Part shown: one piece after another, positions 47,254 to 54,941 of the stretch | How the letters are laid out: every line of letters starts with the position of its first letter | How positions within the stretch are numbered: the first letter of the stretch is position 1 | NCBI RefSeq assembly: GCF_030816725.1 | Contig: NZ_JAUSYG010000001.1 | Coordinates: 3,038,001-3,102,000 of the forward strand | DNA: 64,000 nt | Direction: 5' to 3' | DNA from: Pseudarthrobacter defluvii | GTDB lineage: Bacteria > Actinomycetota > Actinomycetes > Actinomycetales > Micrococcaceae | Notes under the pieces: generated by a model | Told to the model about the DNA's origin: nothing | Databases searched by the model: none | What the model saw: only the letters and a program-made list of their open reading frames with translations | Made by a program: the position numbers and the translations under genes

Positions 47254-47835
47254 CTAGGCGGCGGAATATCCCGGGTCTGCGGCGAGGGTGGCCAGCGTGG
47301 AGACCAGGAGCCGGCGCTCCACCACCTTGATGCGCTCGTGCAGGGTTTCCTCGGTGTCGGAACCCTCGATGGCCACGGCTTCCTGGGCGATGATGGGACC
47401 TGTGTCCACGCCGGCGTCGGCCCAGTGCACAGTGCAGCCCGTGACTTTGACGCCGTAGGCCATTGCGTCGCGCACGCCGTGGGCCCCCGGGAAGGCAGGG
47501 AGCAGCGCGGGGTGCGTGTTGAGGTACCTTCCGTTGAACGCGTCAATGAAGCTCGGGCTGACGATCCGCATAAACCCGGAGGAGACCACCACGTCCGGCT
47601 TGTAGGCGGCCACGGCGTCGGTAAGCGCGGCGTTCCAGTCGGCGCGGTCCGGGTAGGCCTTGAAGTCCACCACGAAAGTGGGGATGCCCGCCGCCGCAGA
47701 GCGTTCGACGCCGTACGTCCCTTCACGGTCAGCGCCCACCGCAGCGATTTCCACATCGAGCTCCCCCGCCTTCACGGCGTCAATAACGGCCTGGAGATTG
47801 GACCCGGTTCCGGAAACGAGGACGACGATACGCAT
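47254..47835 (-). CDS. purN: Phosphoribosylglycinamide formyltransferase
   Basis: A 193-residue enzyme transferring a formyl group from 10-formyl-tetrahydrofolate to GAR in purine synthesis. The ligand site SGTGSNLQAVIDA opens the protein. The catalytic set appears in YLNTHPALLPAFPGAHGVRDA (Asn, His) and HWADAGVDTGPIIAQEAV (Asp). It is convergent with the MFS gene (stops seven bases apart) and divergent from a small membrane protein. Confidence 0.95.
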   Translation of the reverse strand: MRIVVLVSGTGSNLQAVIDAVKAGELDVEIAAVGADREGTYGVERSAAAGIPTFVVDFKAYPDRADWNAALTDAVAAYKPDVVVSSGFMRIVSPSFIDAFNGRYLNTHPALLPAFPGAHGVRDAMAYGVKVTGCTVHWADAGVDTGPIIAQEAVAIEGSDTEETLHERIKVVERRLLVSTLATLAADPGYSAA

Positions 47836-47874
47836 TGGTCCAGCTTAGGTGCAGGCTCGCGTACGCTGGAAAAC

Positions 47875-48306
47875 ATGAACAGCGAACCGGGCCGGAGCGG
47901 GCAGCAGCAGGTCAACCCCCCGCGCGCCGAGGCGGCTAAGGCCTCCCTCGCCAAGACCCACACCCTGTTCCGGATGTTCGTTGTGTCGGTGCTCGGTGCG
48001 TTCTTCGTCTACCAGCTGGACGTCGGGTACCTCTGGCTGGCAACCGTGCTGACCGCCGCCGGCCTGGTCCTGGGGATTGTCCTGCTGGTGCGGGCCGTCC
48101 GGCTGAGGGAGTCAAAGCTGGTTCTCTTCGGCACCATTTCCGGCCTGGTGGTTGCCGCCGTCATGGTGCTGCTGATAGTCACCACCTTCGTCCTGTTCGA
48201 CCAGGTGCGCGAGTACCAGGCCTGCCTGGGCCGGGCGCTGACGGACCGCGCCACCCACGCCTGCATGGTGCAGTTCCAGGACGTGTTGCCCACCAAGGTG
48301 CGCTAG
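47875..48306 (+). CDS. Unrecognised small membrane protein
   Basis: A 143-residue protein with about three hydrophobic segments: LFRMFVVSVLGAFFVY, YLWLATVLTAAGLVLGIVLL and LVVAAVMVLLIVTTFVLF. A cytosolic basic N terminus precedes them, and a C-terminal tail with two cysteines (YQACLGRAL, HACMVQF) follows. No family is recognised. ATG 47875 is chosen because the sequence becomes protein-like there. TACGCT at 47861-47866 ends eight bases upstream, so the mRNA may be leaderless. It is convergent with the PerM gene. Confidence 0.72.
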   Translation: MNSEPGRSGQQQVNPPRAEAAKASLAKTHTLFRMFVVSVLGAFFVYQLDVGYLWLATVLTAAGLVLGIVLLVRAVRLRESKLVLFGTISGLVVAAVMVLLIVTTFVLFDQVREYQACLGRALTDRATHACMVQFQDVLPTKVR

Positions 48307-48319
48307 CGGGGACCGGTTC

Positions 48320-49705
48320 CTAGTGGACCAGTTCCGCGTCGCGGTCCACAGTGCGGGTTTTCTCCCGTTCCAGCCATGGTCCGGCTGCGTAGCCGATCAC
48401 GACGCCGATGCCCACCTCCGCAGCCACCCACAGTCCCGTCCACAGCGGATCGGGCCCGATGGCTGTCAGGCGGCCAAGGCCGGCTGAGCCCCTGGCAATC
48501 CAGGCCAGGCACATGGTCAGCAGTCCGGCAGCCAGCCCGGCCAAAGCTCCGAGCACCAGGGTGGAGACACTTGCCGTGAACCAGCGGGTGCGGATCTTGA
48601 TGGCGAGCCATTCGTCGAAGTGGTTTTCGCCTTCCCTGAGGAACCACCACCCGGCCATGACACCTGCCAGCACCGGGACCAGCAGCGCCACAAGGGCGTA
48701 ATCCAGGGGCCCGGACGGGATGGCCGCCAGAACGGGTATGGACGGAAGCGGCCCCACCGCCGTGGCCAGCGGACCCACCTGGGAGCCGACTCCCATCGCG
48801 AAGCCGGCGCCGGACGTCCAGGCAAGGGCGAAGACTACAAGGTTGGGCAGGAAGCCGAGCTGCGCGATGGTGAGGGCCGCGCCTCCCACCGGGCCGGCGT
48901 CGAGCGCTTCGTAGACGGAGACCACCAGGTTCCAGTGGATGAACAGGTCAAGTGCCAGGAGCGCAGCCGCCATGGCGAGGGCGGATGCCACGGCAACGAA
49001 TCCTGCTTTCGCCACAGATGCGAAGTATGACCCCGCCCAACGGGAATGCTGGCTGGTGCGCGAGATCCAGTCCACCGCGTCGACGCCGATCAGCCGGCTC
49101 CAGGAACCTGCTTCCCGTCGGGCCCCGATCACCATTCCCAGGCCGTACGGGATCAGCGGAACCAGCATCGCGTACCAGAGATTGATGACGACGTCGCTGG
49201 TGCGGCACACGAAGGCGGTGGCCGCGCCGAATGCGGCGTAGACCGCCCACGAACCCAGCAGTGCCTGCCAGAGCTGGTCCGTGTAGGAGGCGCGGGCCAG
49301 CCTGCGGCCGGCACGCCAGGCAAGGAGGAACGGGATCAAGGTGAGGCCCAGGGGAATCAGGCTCAGCATGCCCGACCCGCCATGGGTGGCGGGCCCGGGT
49401 CCGGCGCCCGTAAGTTCCAGCGGCACACCGTGGACCAGGAGCCAGGACTGGCCGGCCAGCCTTGCAAGGACGTCGAACTGTCCGTTCTGGAAACCGGCCG
49501 TGGCCCACACGGCAAGGATGGGTGCCACCACCACCAGTGCGGAAATGATCGCCGCCTGCGCTGTTTCAAGGGCGCCCTGCAGCCATAACGGCATGGGAAG
49601 GCCACGGTCTCCGGTCTGATCAGCGCGCAGTTTCATCGTGTTCCATGGTGTCACGGAGCGTGCGCTCCGCCCGGGAGCGACAGGCTCCGCGGCAGCTGTG
49701 ATCAT
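48320..49705 (-). CDS. PerM/DUF6350 family multi-pass membrane protein
   Basis: A 461-residue integral membrane protein with about ten helices. The PLIPYGLGMVIGARREAGS, GGAALTIAQLGFLPNLVVFALAWTSG and LPSIPVLAAIPSG stretches match the DUF6350 family, annotated in actinobacteria as the cell division protein PerM and typically next to purN. The start is uncertain: ATG 49705 (MITAAAEPVAP) has no clear ribosome binding site, an ATG at 49624 (MKLRADQ) is possible, and the open frame reaches 49933. Confidence 0.78.
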   Translation of the reverse strand: MITAAAEPVAPGRSARSVTPWNTMKLRADQTGDRGLPMPLWLQGALETAQAAIISALVVVAPILAVWATAGFQNGQFDVLARLAGQSWLLVHGVPLELTGAGPGPATHGGSGMLSLIPLGLTLIPFLLAWRAGRRLARASYTDQLWQALLGSWAVYAAFGAATAFVCRTSDVVINLWYAMLVPLIPYGLGMVIGARREAGSWSRLIGVDAVDWISRTSQHSRWAGSYFASVAKAGFVAVASALAMAAALLALDLFIHWNLVVSVYEALDAGPVGGAALTIAQLGFLPNLVVFALAWTSGAGFAMGVGSQVGPLATAVGPLPSIPVLAAIPSGPLDYALVALLVPVLAGVMAGWWFLREGENHFDEWLAIKIRTRWFTASVSTLVLGALAGLAAGLLTMCLAWIARGSAGLGRLTAIGPDPLWTGLWVAAEVGIGVVIGYAAGPWLEREKTRTVDRDAELVH

Positions 49706-49920
49706 CAACCAAATGCGCTTGCGCCCGGCGCTTTTTCCGGGGGCCAGCCGTAAAATTGGTAGAAACCAACACCCGCCGCCCCGTCGAAGGGGTACTGCGA
49801 TTTCTGCTGGCCGAAGCGTGTGATCACCGCCAGCAAAGGGCCCGGATTGTCGTAAACCGGGAAAACAGGAGCCGCGAATGAGAGATGAACCGTAAGTTCT
49901 GAAGATATTCGTCCTACTGG

Positions 49921-50040
49921 CTGGTGCAGCCACCGCTTCCAGCGCGGCTGCACCAGCGTTTTAAACGGCCGCACCCTTTTAAACGGCTGCCGTTTAAAAG
50001 GGTGCGGCGCCGGGAGCCCCCAAGTTTGGCTCCCGGCGCC
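49921..50040. repeat. Three consecutive hairpins, one a perfect 37-bp palindrome
   Basis: First hairpin: CTGGTGCAGCC / GGCTGCACCAG (49921-49956). Second: 49970-50006 is a perfect palindrome with 18-bp arms (CGCACCCTTTTAAACGGC) around one base. Third: GGCGCCGGGAGCC / GGCTCCCGGCGCC (50006-50040). TTTTAAACGGC also occurs as an extra half-copy at 49959. They lie beyond the 3' end of the minus-strand DUF2382 gene and may end its transcript, but three in a row is excessive for that. The rest of 49706-50111 has no gene I can support. Confidence 0.82.
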
Positions 50041-50111
50041 GTTCACCGTGTCAGGGCTGCTGGTCCAACCAGCACGCCCGCAGGGACAAGGGGGACAAGC
50101 CCCCGCCCCGA

Positions 50112-50984
50112 TCAGCGACGGTGGTCGCCGTCTGTTTCGATGTTTTCCTTGCGGACTTCCTCGTTGACGGTGACGTCGTCGCGGATGGTTTCCTTGTCCA
50201 GACGGACCCGCTCCACCGGAACAGCTTCCTTTTCCACCACCGGGCGCTCCTCGTGCAGGATCACCTCGTGCTCTTCTTCGCTGATGGCAGGGCCGTCGAG
50301 GGCTGCGCCGCGGTTGGCATCCGTGATCGGCTCACGCTCGATCCGGACTTCCTCACGCTCCACCGGGATGGTCTTGGTGACGTTCTCGGTGGTGACGTAC
50401 TTCCGCAGCCGTGCCCGGCCGGCGGCCTCACGCTCCGTGCCCACGTGCAGCTGTTCCTCGGACCGCGTCATGGCGTCGTCGGTGGTGGGGCCGGAGGTGT
50501 CGTAGCCAACAGTTCCGCGGTTGTGGGTGTCCCGTTCGGCGGCGATGCCGGCCGTGGGGGTGCCTGCGTTCAGGTCCGCGTCGCCCTGGAAATCGACGTC
50601 GTTCCTGGTGCCGGAGCTTGCAATGTCGGATGTGTCGTACCCGGAGGTCGCCTCCGTGTAGGTCCGTGCTCCACGGTCGTAGTAGGTGTACAGCCGGTCC
50701 TCTTCCTCGGGGCTGAGGTGGCCGTCGGCGTCCACGCGGGGGGCGTCCTTGACGTGCTCCTTGCTGAAGGGAACCACCAGGTCTCCGCCCTGGTCGTGTG
50801 CGCCCTCAACCGGCACGAAAGATTCGGAAGTGCCGAAAAGGCCCGTCTTGACGGTGACCCATGTGGGTTCGCCCGTGTCGTCGTCTGCGTACAGCTGGCC
50901 GATTGAACCGATCTTGGAGCCGTCGGATCCGACGACGTTTCCGCCCTTGGTGAGCAGGTTTTCAAGGTTTTCCCTGTTGAGCAT
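50112..50984 (-). CDS. PRC-barrel and DUF2382 (YsnF/AvaK) stress protein
   Basis: A 290-residue cytoplasmic protein with two domains. Residues about 1-95 are a PRC-barrel (GSDGSKIGSIGQLYADDDTGEPTWVTVKTGLFG). Residues about 180-285 are DUF2382 (LRKYVTTENVTKTIPVEREEVRIEREP, then EVILHEERPVVEKEAVPVERVRL). A polar, disordered linker joins them. This architecture is common in desiccation- and stress-tolerant actinobacteria; the biochemical role is unknown. The upstream region contains an unusually AT-rich stretch near 51115-51155, likely its promoter. Confidence 0.9.
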   Translation of the reverse strand: MLNRENLENLLTKGGNVVGSDGSKIGSIGQLYADDDTGEPTWVTVKTGLFGTSESFVPVEGAHDQGGDLVVPFSKEHVKDAPRVDADGHLSPEEEDRLYTYYDRGARTYTEATSGYDTSDIASSGTRNDVDFQGDADLNAGTPTAGIAAERDTHNRGTVGYDTSGPTTDDAMTRSEEQLHVGTEREAAGRARLRKYVTTENVTKTIPVEREEVRIEREPITDANRGAALDGPAISEEEHEVILHEERPVVEKEAVPVERVRLDKETIRDDVTVNEEVRKENIETDGDHRR

Positions 50985-51242
50985 GACGTCTCCTTGGATT
51001 GTCTTTGCACTGGGTCTGCCAGCGTTGGATTTTCCGGACCGGGGCAGTTTCCCGTCATCCGGCTTCCTGCCCCGTTGCTTGAGGCTGCGCTGACTGCCCC
51101 ACTACCGTAAGCATGCTTAGCATCGAATGCAAAGCCTACTTAGTAAATTTTTTTTAGACCGGGGCCCGCTGTTCATCCGGGCTTCTCCTCAGGGTCATGC
51201 GTTCTCCCCCGTCATTTCAAGGAAGAAGCCCACGGTTGAGGG

Positions 51243-52394
51243 GTGAAGATCGCAATCGTTGCCGAATCTTTTTTGCCGTTGATGAACGGTGTCACGCACT
51301 CAATCCTGCGGGTCCTGGACCATCTCAGGGAGCGGGGTGACGACGTCCTGGTCATTGCCCCTTCCGCACCTGATGGGGAGCCGGCCGGCCAGGTCAAAGG
51401 GGCCGGGGTGCACAGGCTTCCGGCGGTCCCGCTGGCCGGTTACGCAAATGTCCGGGTGGCCATGGGAGGTGTGTACCGGGTCAAGCGAATCCTTGCCGAG
51501 TACGCGCCCGACGTGGTGCACCTTGCCTCGCCCTTCGTGCTGGGATGGCGTGCGGCCCAGGCGGCCAGCCAGCTCAGGATCCCGACCGTGGCTGTCTACC
51601 AGACCGAGGTCCCCGGCTACGCCGCCCGGTACGGCGTGCCCTTCCTGGAAAACTGGGCCTGGACCCGGGTGGAGAACATCCACCTGCTGGCCACGCGCAC
51701 CCTGGCGCCCTCCACGTTCGCGCTGGACCAGCTGCGCGGCCGGGGCATACCGCGCGTGCGGATGTGGCGCCGGGGTGTGGACACGGCGCGGTTCTCGCCG
51801 GGGAAGCGCGACGGCGGCTGGCGGGGTTCGGTTGCCCCCAACGGTGAGCGGATCATCGGATACGTGGGCAGGCTTGCCGTGGAAAAGCAGGTGGAAGACC
51901 TCGCAGCCCTCCGCGGTATCCCCAACACGAAGTTGGTGATCGTGGGTGACGGGCCGCAGCGCGCAGTCCTGGAATCGGCCCTTCCCGGCGCGGTGTTTAC
52001 CGGCTTCCTGGGCGGCGAGGACCTGGCCCGCACCGTGGCATCCTTCGACCTGTTCGTCCATCCCGGCGAGTTTGAAACCTTCTGCCAAACCATCCAGGAG
52101 GCCATGGCATCGGGCGTGCCCGTGGTGGCCACGGGCAGGGGCGGCCCACTGGACCTGGTGGAGAATTCACGGACCGGGTGGCTCTACGAGCCCGGTGACC
52201 TTTCAGCCATGCGCGCCCGCGTACAGGATTTGACAGGCGATGACGCCAAGCGCCGTGCATTTGCCGCCGCAGCACACGCCTCGGTCCAGGACAGAACCTG
52301 GCCGGCGCTGTGCATGGAACTGGTGCAGCACTACGAGGAGGCCATCGCGGCCGTTCCGGTCAGCGCGATCAACGCCAAGGGAGACAAAGTATGA
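51243..52394 (+). CDS. Glycosyltransferase family 4, MgtA-like mannosyltransferase
   Basis: A 383-residue GT-B enzyme. It begins VKIAIVAESFLPLMNGVTHSI, very like GDP-mannose-dependent alpha-mannosyltransferase MgtA, and has the C-terminal nucleotide-sugar site HPGEFETFCQTIQEAMASGVPVVAT with the conserved E(x7)E pattern. It probably adds mannose to a glycolipid of the envelope. The GTG start at 51243 follows a GAAGGAAGAAG stretch. Its TGA overlaps the ATG of the decayed ugd gene, so the pair was once an operon. Confidence 0.9.
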   Translation: MKIAIVAESFLPLMNGVTHSILRVLDHLRERGDDVLVIAPSAPDGEPAGQVKGAGVHRLPAVPLAGYANVRVAMGGVYRVKRILAEYAPDVVHLASPFVLGWRAAQAASQLRIPTVAVYQTEVPGYAARYGVPFLENWAWTRVENIHLLATRTLAPSTFALDQLRGRGIPRVRMWRRGVDTARFSPGKRDGGWRGSVAPNGERIIGYVGRLAVEKQVEDLAALRGIPNTKLVIVGDGPQRAVLESALPGAVFTGFLGGEDLARTVASFDLFVHPGEFETFCQTIQEAMASGVPVVATGRGGPLDLVENSRTGWLYEPGDLSAMRARVQDLTGDDAKRRAFAAAAHASVQDRTWPALCMELVQHYEEAIAAVPVSAINAKGDKV

Positions 52395-53393
52395 AGATAT
52401 CCGTGATCGGCTCGGCTACCTGGGCGCTGTCCACGCTGCAACGTTGGCATCCATCGGCCACACGGTGGTGGGCATCGACGTCGATCCCGGCAAGGTGCAG
52501 CAGCTGGCCCAGGGCATGGCGCCGTTCCACGAGCCCGGGCTGAGCGGACTCCTTCAGGACGGCCGCGCCAACGGGAGGCTGCGGTTCTCGACGGACCCGG
52601 CAGAGGCCAATGGCGCCCAGGTGCATTTCCTCTGCGTGGGGACACCGCAGGAAAAGACGTCCGACGCCGCCGACCTCACCTTCCTCGTCTCCGCCACGGA
52701 AGCCCTGCTGCCGCACCTGGCTGCGGGCGCCGCCGTCGTGGGCAAATCCACCGTCCCCGTCGGCACGGTGGACCTGCTCCGCCACCGGGGCACCGCTGGA
52801 AGTGACGGCAGCGCTGGATGCTGTGTATGAGCCGCTGCTGGCAGCCGGGATCCCGCGCATGGTCTGCAACTTCGCTACGGCGGAGCTCATCAAGTCCGCC
52901 GCCAACGCGTACCTGGCAACCGAGGTCAGTTTCATCAATGCGGTCGCTGAACTGTGTGACGCCGCCGGCGCGGACGTGGGGGGAACTCAGTGAAGCGATG
53001 GGACTGTACCCCAGGATCGGGGGCCGGTACCTGCAGGCAGGGCTGGGTTTTGGTGGCGGCTGCCTGCCCAAGGACATCCGCAGTTTCGGCACCCAGCCCG
53101 CCGCACTCGGCGTGCCGGCCGTCGAGGACTGAATGCGTTTGGTCGATTCGGTGAACCTCGGCCAACGTGACCGCACCGTCAGGCTCGCAGCGGAGCTGTG
53201 CGGCGGGGCGCTGGCCGGGCATTCGTCACCGTTCTGGGCGCTTCCTTCAAACCCGACACTGACGACATCCGCGACTCCCCCGCTGGACGCGCGGAACGTG
53301 CTGGATGAAGCGGCCTGGCAGGAAGAGGACTGGGTGGTGCGCGGCCTGGGCACCTCCACCGTAGCCCTGGAGGGGGTGGCTGCGGGACGCTGA
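52391..53393 (+). pseudogene. ugd: UDP-glucose 6-dehydrogenase remnant, multiply frameshifted and internally deleted
   Basis: Fragments of one UDP-glucose/GDP-mannose dehydrogenase lie in successive frames. MKISVIG (52391) loses a base near 52412 before GYLGAVHAATLASIGHTVVG. That frame runs to GTVDLLRHRG, then shifts near 52790 to PLEVTAALDAVYEPLL. It shifts again near 52980 to SEAMGLYPRIGGRYL and GFGGGCLPKD (catalytic Cys), which ends at TGA 53130-53132. Later pieces (VTVLGASFKPDTDDIRDSP, RNVLDEAAWQEEDW) are in other frames. The segment expected between DLLR and AALDAVY, including WNPEFLREG, is missing, as is most of the UDP-binding domain after DSP. At about 1,000 bp it is some 330 bp short. 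Decay is real, not just sequence error. Confidence 0.85.
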
Positions 53394-53395
53394 GG

Positions 53396-54259
53396 CTAGC
53401 CCAGGAGCCCCAACTCGGCGAACGCCAACGCCACACCGTTGCCGGCAGGTGCCGCGGTGACCCTGTCCGCGACGGCAAGGACGGCGGGGTGGCCGCCCTC
53501 CACCGCAATACCCACGCCTGCGTATTCAAGCATCTCGATGTCGTTCGCACTGTCGCCGATGGCAACGATATCCGCCCGGTCCAGCCCGAGCCGTGCCTCC
53601 ACCGCCTGGATGCCGACGGCCTTGTGGGTGCCGGCCATGAAGATCTCCCCCGCGCGCTCACCCAGCGCCGACAGGGAACTGGGGATCAGCCCCACCTCCG
53701 GGCCAAAGGCCTCCAGCAGGCGGGCCAGCGGCACGGGTGAATCGAAGCACGAAATTTTGGCGTACGACGTTGTCCGGAGATCGTCGCTGTACTGCATCGG
53801 GCCCAGGATGTCCTCAAGTGGATCAACGTCGGTGCTGAGGACGCCGTCGTGCTGCGGACGTCCGGCGAAGATGGGCCCAAGCACCTCCCGCAGCCGCCGG
53901 TCCACTCCCCTGCGGCCGTACAGCGCCTCGGGCGCTTCCAGGATGTAGGCCGCGTTGTTGGCGTCCAGGGCTTCCACAAGGCGTGCCGCCAGGTGTGGGT
54001 CGAACCGTGCGTCCCTGAGGATCTCGCCGCCGACCGCCACCCTGGCTCCGGCGCCGGTGATGGTGCCGTCGAATCCGGCATTGAGGATGTGGCCAGGGAC
54101 CATGGACAACGGGCGGCCGGTGCAGACAAAGACCAGATGGCCCAGCTCGCGGGCCGTCCGTACGGCATCCACGTGCGCGTCCGGAGCGAGGCCGTGGTCT
54201 GCATATGTGCCGTCGATATCGAGGAAGATGGCACGGGGCCTGGCGGTTCGGCTGGTCAT
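53396..54259 (-). CDS. HAD-superfamily sugar phosphatase, Cof-like
   Basis: A 287-residue phosphatase of the Cof/YidA (HAD type IIB) group. Motif I is IFLDIDGTYADHG, motif II TGRPLS, the lysine of motif III is in GTHKAVG, and motif IV is GDSANDIEML. The C2 cap sits in the middle. These enzymes dephosphorylate sugar phosphates or flavin precursors; the substrate is not readable. ATG 54259 has AAGGAGG about seven bases upstream; longer frames to 54478 lack support. It is convergent with the ugd remnant. Confidence 0.91.
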   Translation of the reverse strand: MTSRTARPRAIFLDIDGTYADHGLAPDAHVDAVRTARELGHLVFVCTGRPLSMVPGHILNAGFDGTITGAGARVAVGGEILRDARFDPHLAARLVEALDANNAAYILEAPEALYGRRGVDRRLREVLGPIFAGRPQHDGVLSTDVDPLEDILGPMQYSDDLRTTSYAKISCFDSPVPLARLLEAFGPEVGLIPSSLSALGERAGEIFMAGTHKAVGIQAVEARLGLDRADIVAIGDSANDIEMLEYAGVGIAVEGGHPAVLAVADRVTAAPAGNGVALAFAELGLLG

Positions 54260-54502
54260 GCGTGCCCTCCTTGGTGCGTTGAGCGGCGTCTCTTGCGAGG
54301 AGTCTGTTGCGGGACTTGCCATCCTATCGGCGCAGGACCAGGGCCTTTGCCGTCGTGTCCGCCGAATGGTTACGCATTTCCACCGGAAAAACTGACAACC
54401 ATCCTGTAATACTGAAAGCCTTGCAGAGTAGTAAGCCTGCTGATTGAATGAATCACACCGGAAATGGGGGCCCGGCACAACTTACTGACAAGGAGTGGCA
54501 AC

Positions 54503-54772
54503 ATGGGCATTATCGGTTTTCTCATTTTGGGCCTGATTGCTGGAGCCATTGCAAAGGCCATCCTGCCGGGCCGCCAAGGGGGCGGCTGGGTGGTGACCCT
54601 GGTCCTGGGTGTAGTCGGGGCCATCCTGGGCGGCTGGATCGGTTCGCTGATCTTTGGCGGCGGACTGGCGGAATTCTTCGACCTCAGGACCTGGCTGCTG
54701 GCCATTCTCGGCTCGATCATTGTGCTGCTGATCTACGGCGCTGTCACCAACCGCAGCGGCCGTCGGGTATAG
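54503..54772 (+). CDS. GlsB/YeaQ/YmgE family stress-response membrane protein
   Basis: An 89-residue membrane protein with three hydrophobic segments and the family pattern MGIIGFLILGLIAGAIAKAILPG at the start, then GAILGGWIGSLIFG. Members are associated with general or acid stress; the mechanism is unknown. ATG 54503 has AAGGAG eight bases upstream, and the longer in-frame start at 54464 lacks one. A strong terminator follows. Confidence 0.92.
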   Translation: MGIIGFLILGLIAGAIAKAILPGRQGGGWVVTLVLGVVGAILGGWIGSLIFGGGLAEFFDLRTWLLAILGSIIVLLIYGAVTNRSGRRV

Positions 54773-54800
54773 CCACTATCCACCGCATCCATTAGCAGGA

Positions 54801-54835
54801 AGCGCCGGACTCCCGAAAGGGAGTCCGGCGCTTTT
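54801..54835 (+). terminator. Rho-independent terminator
   Basis: AGCGCCGGACTCCC and GGGAGTCCGGCGCT form a perfect 14-bp stem with a GAAA tetraloop, followed by TTTT, 28 bases after the stress protein stop. Confidence 0.92.
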
Positions 54836-54941
54836 TACTTGTCACACCCTGGGCTGCGCAGAATGAAATTGCCAGTGCCTTTCCGGGCCCTTTTCCGGCC
54901 AATGTCCACCGGGGCCTTTATGATGGCGAGGGGGTGGTGGA

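Noticed and set aside
47338..47874. Long N-terminal extension of the small membrane protein at 47875
   Set aside because: It is antisense to purN, and the protein-like sequence only begins at 47875.
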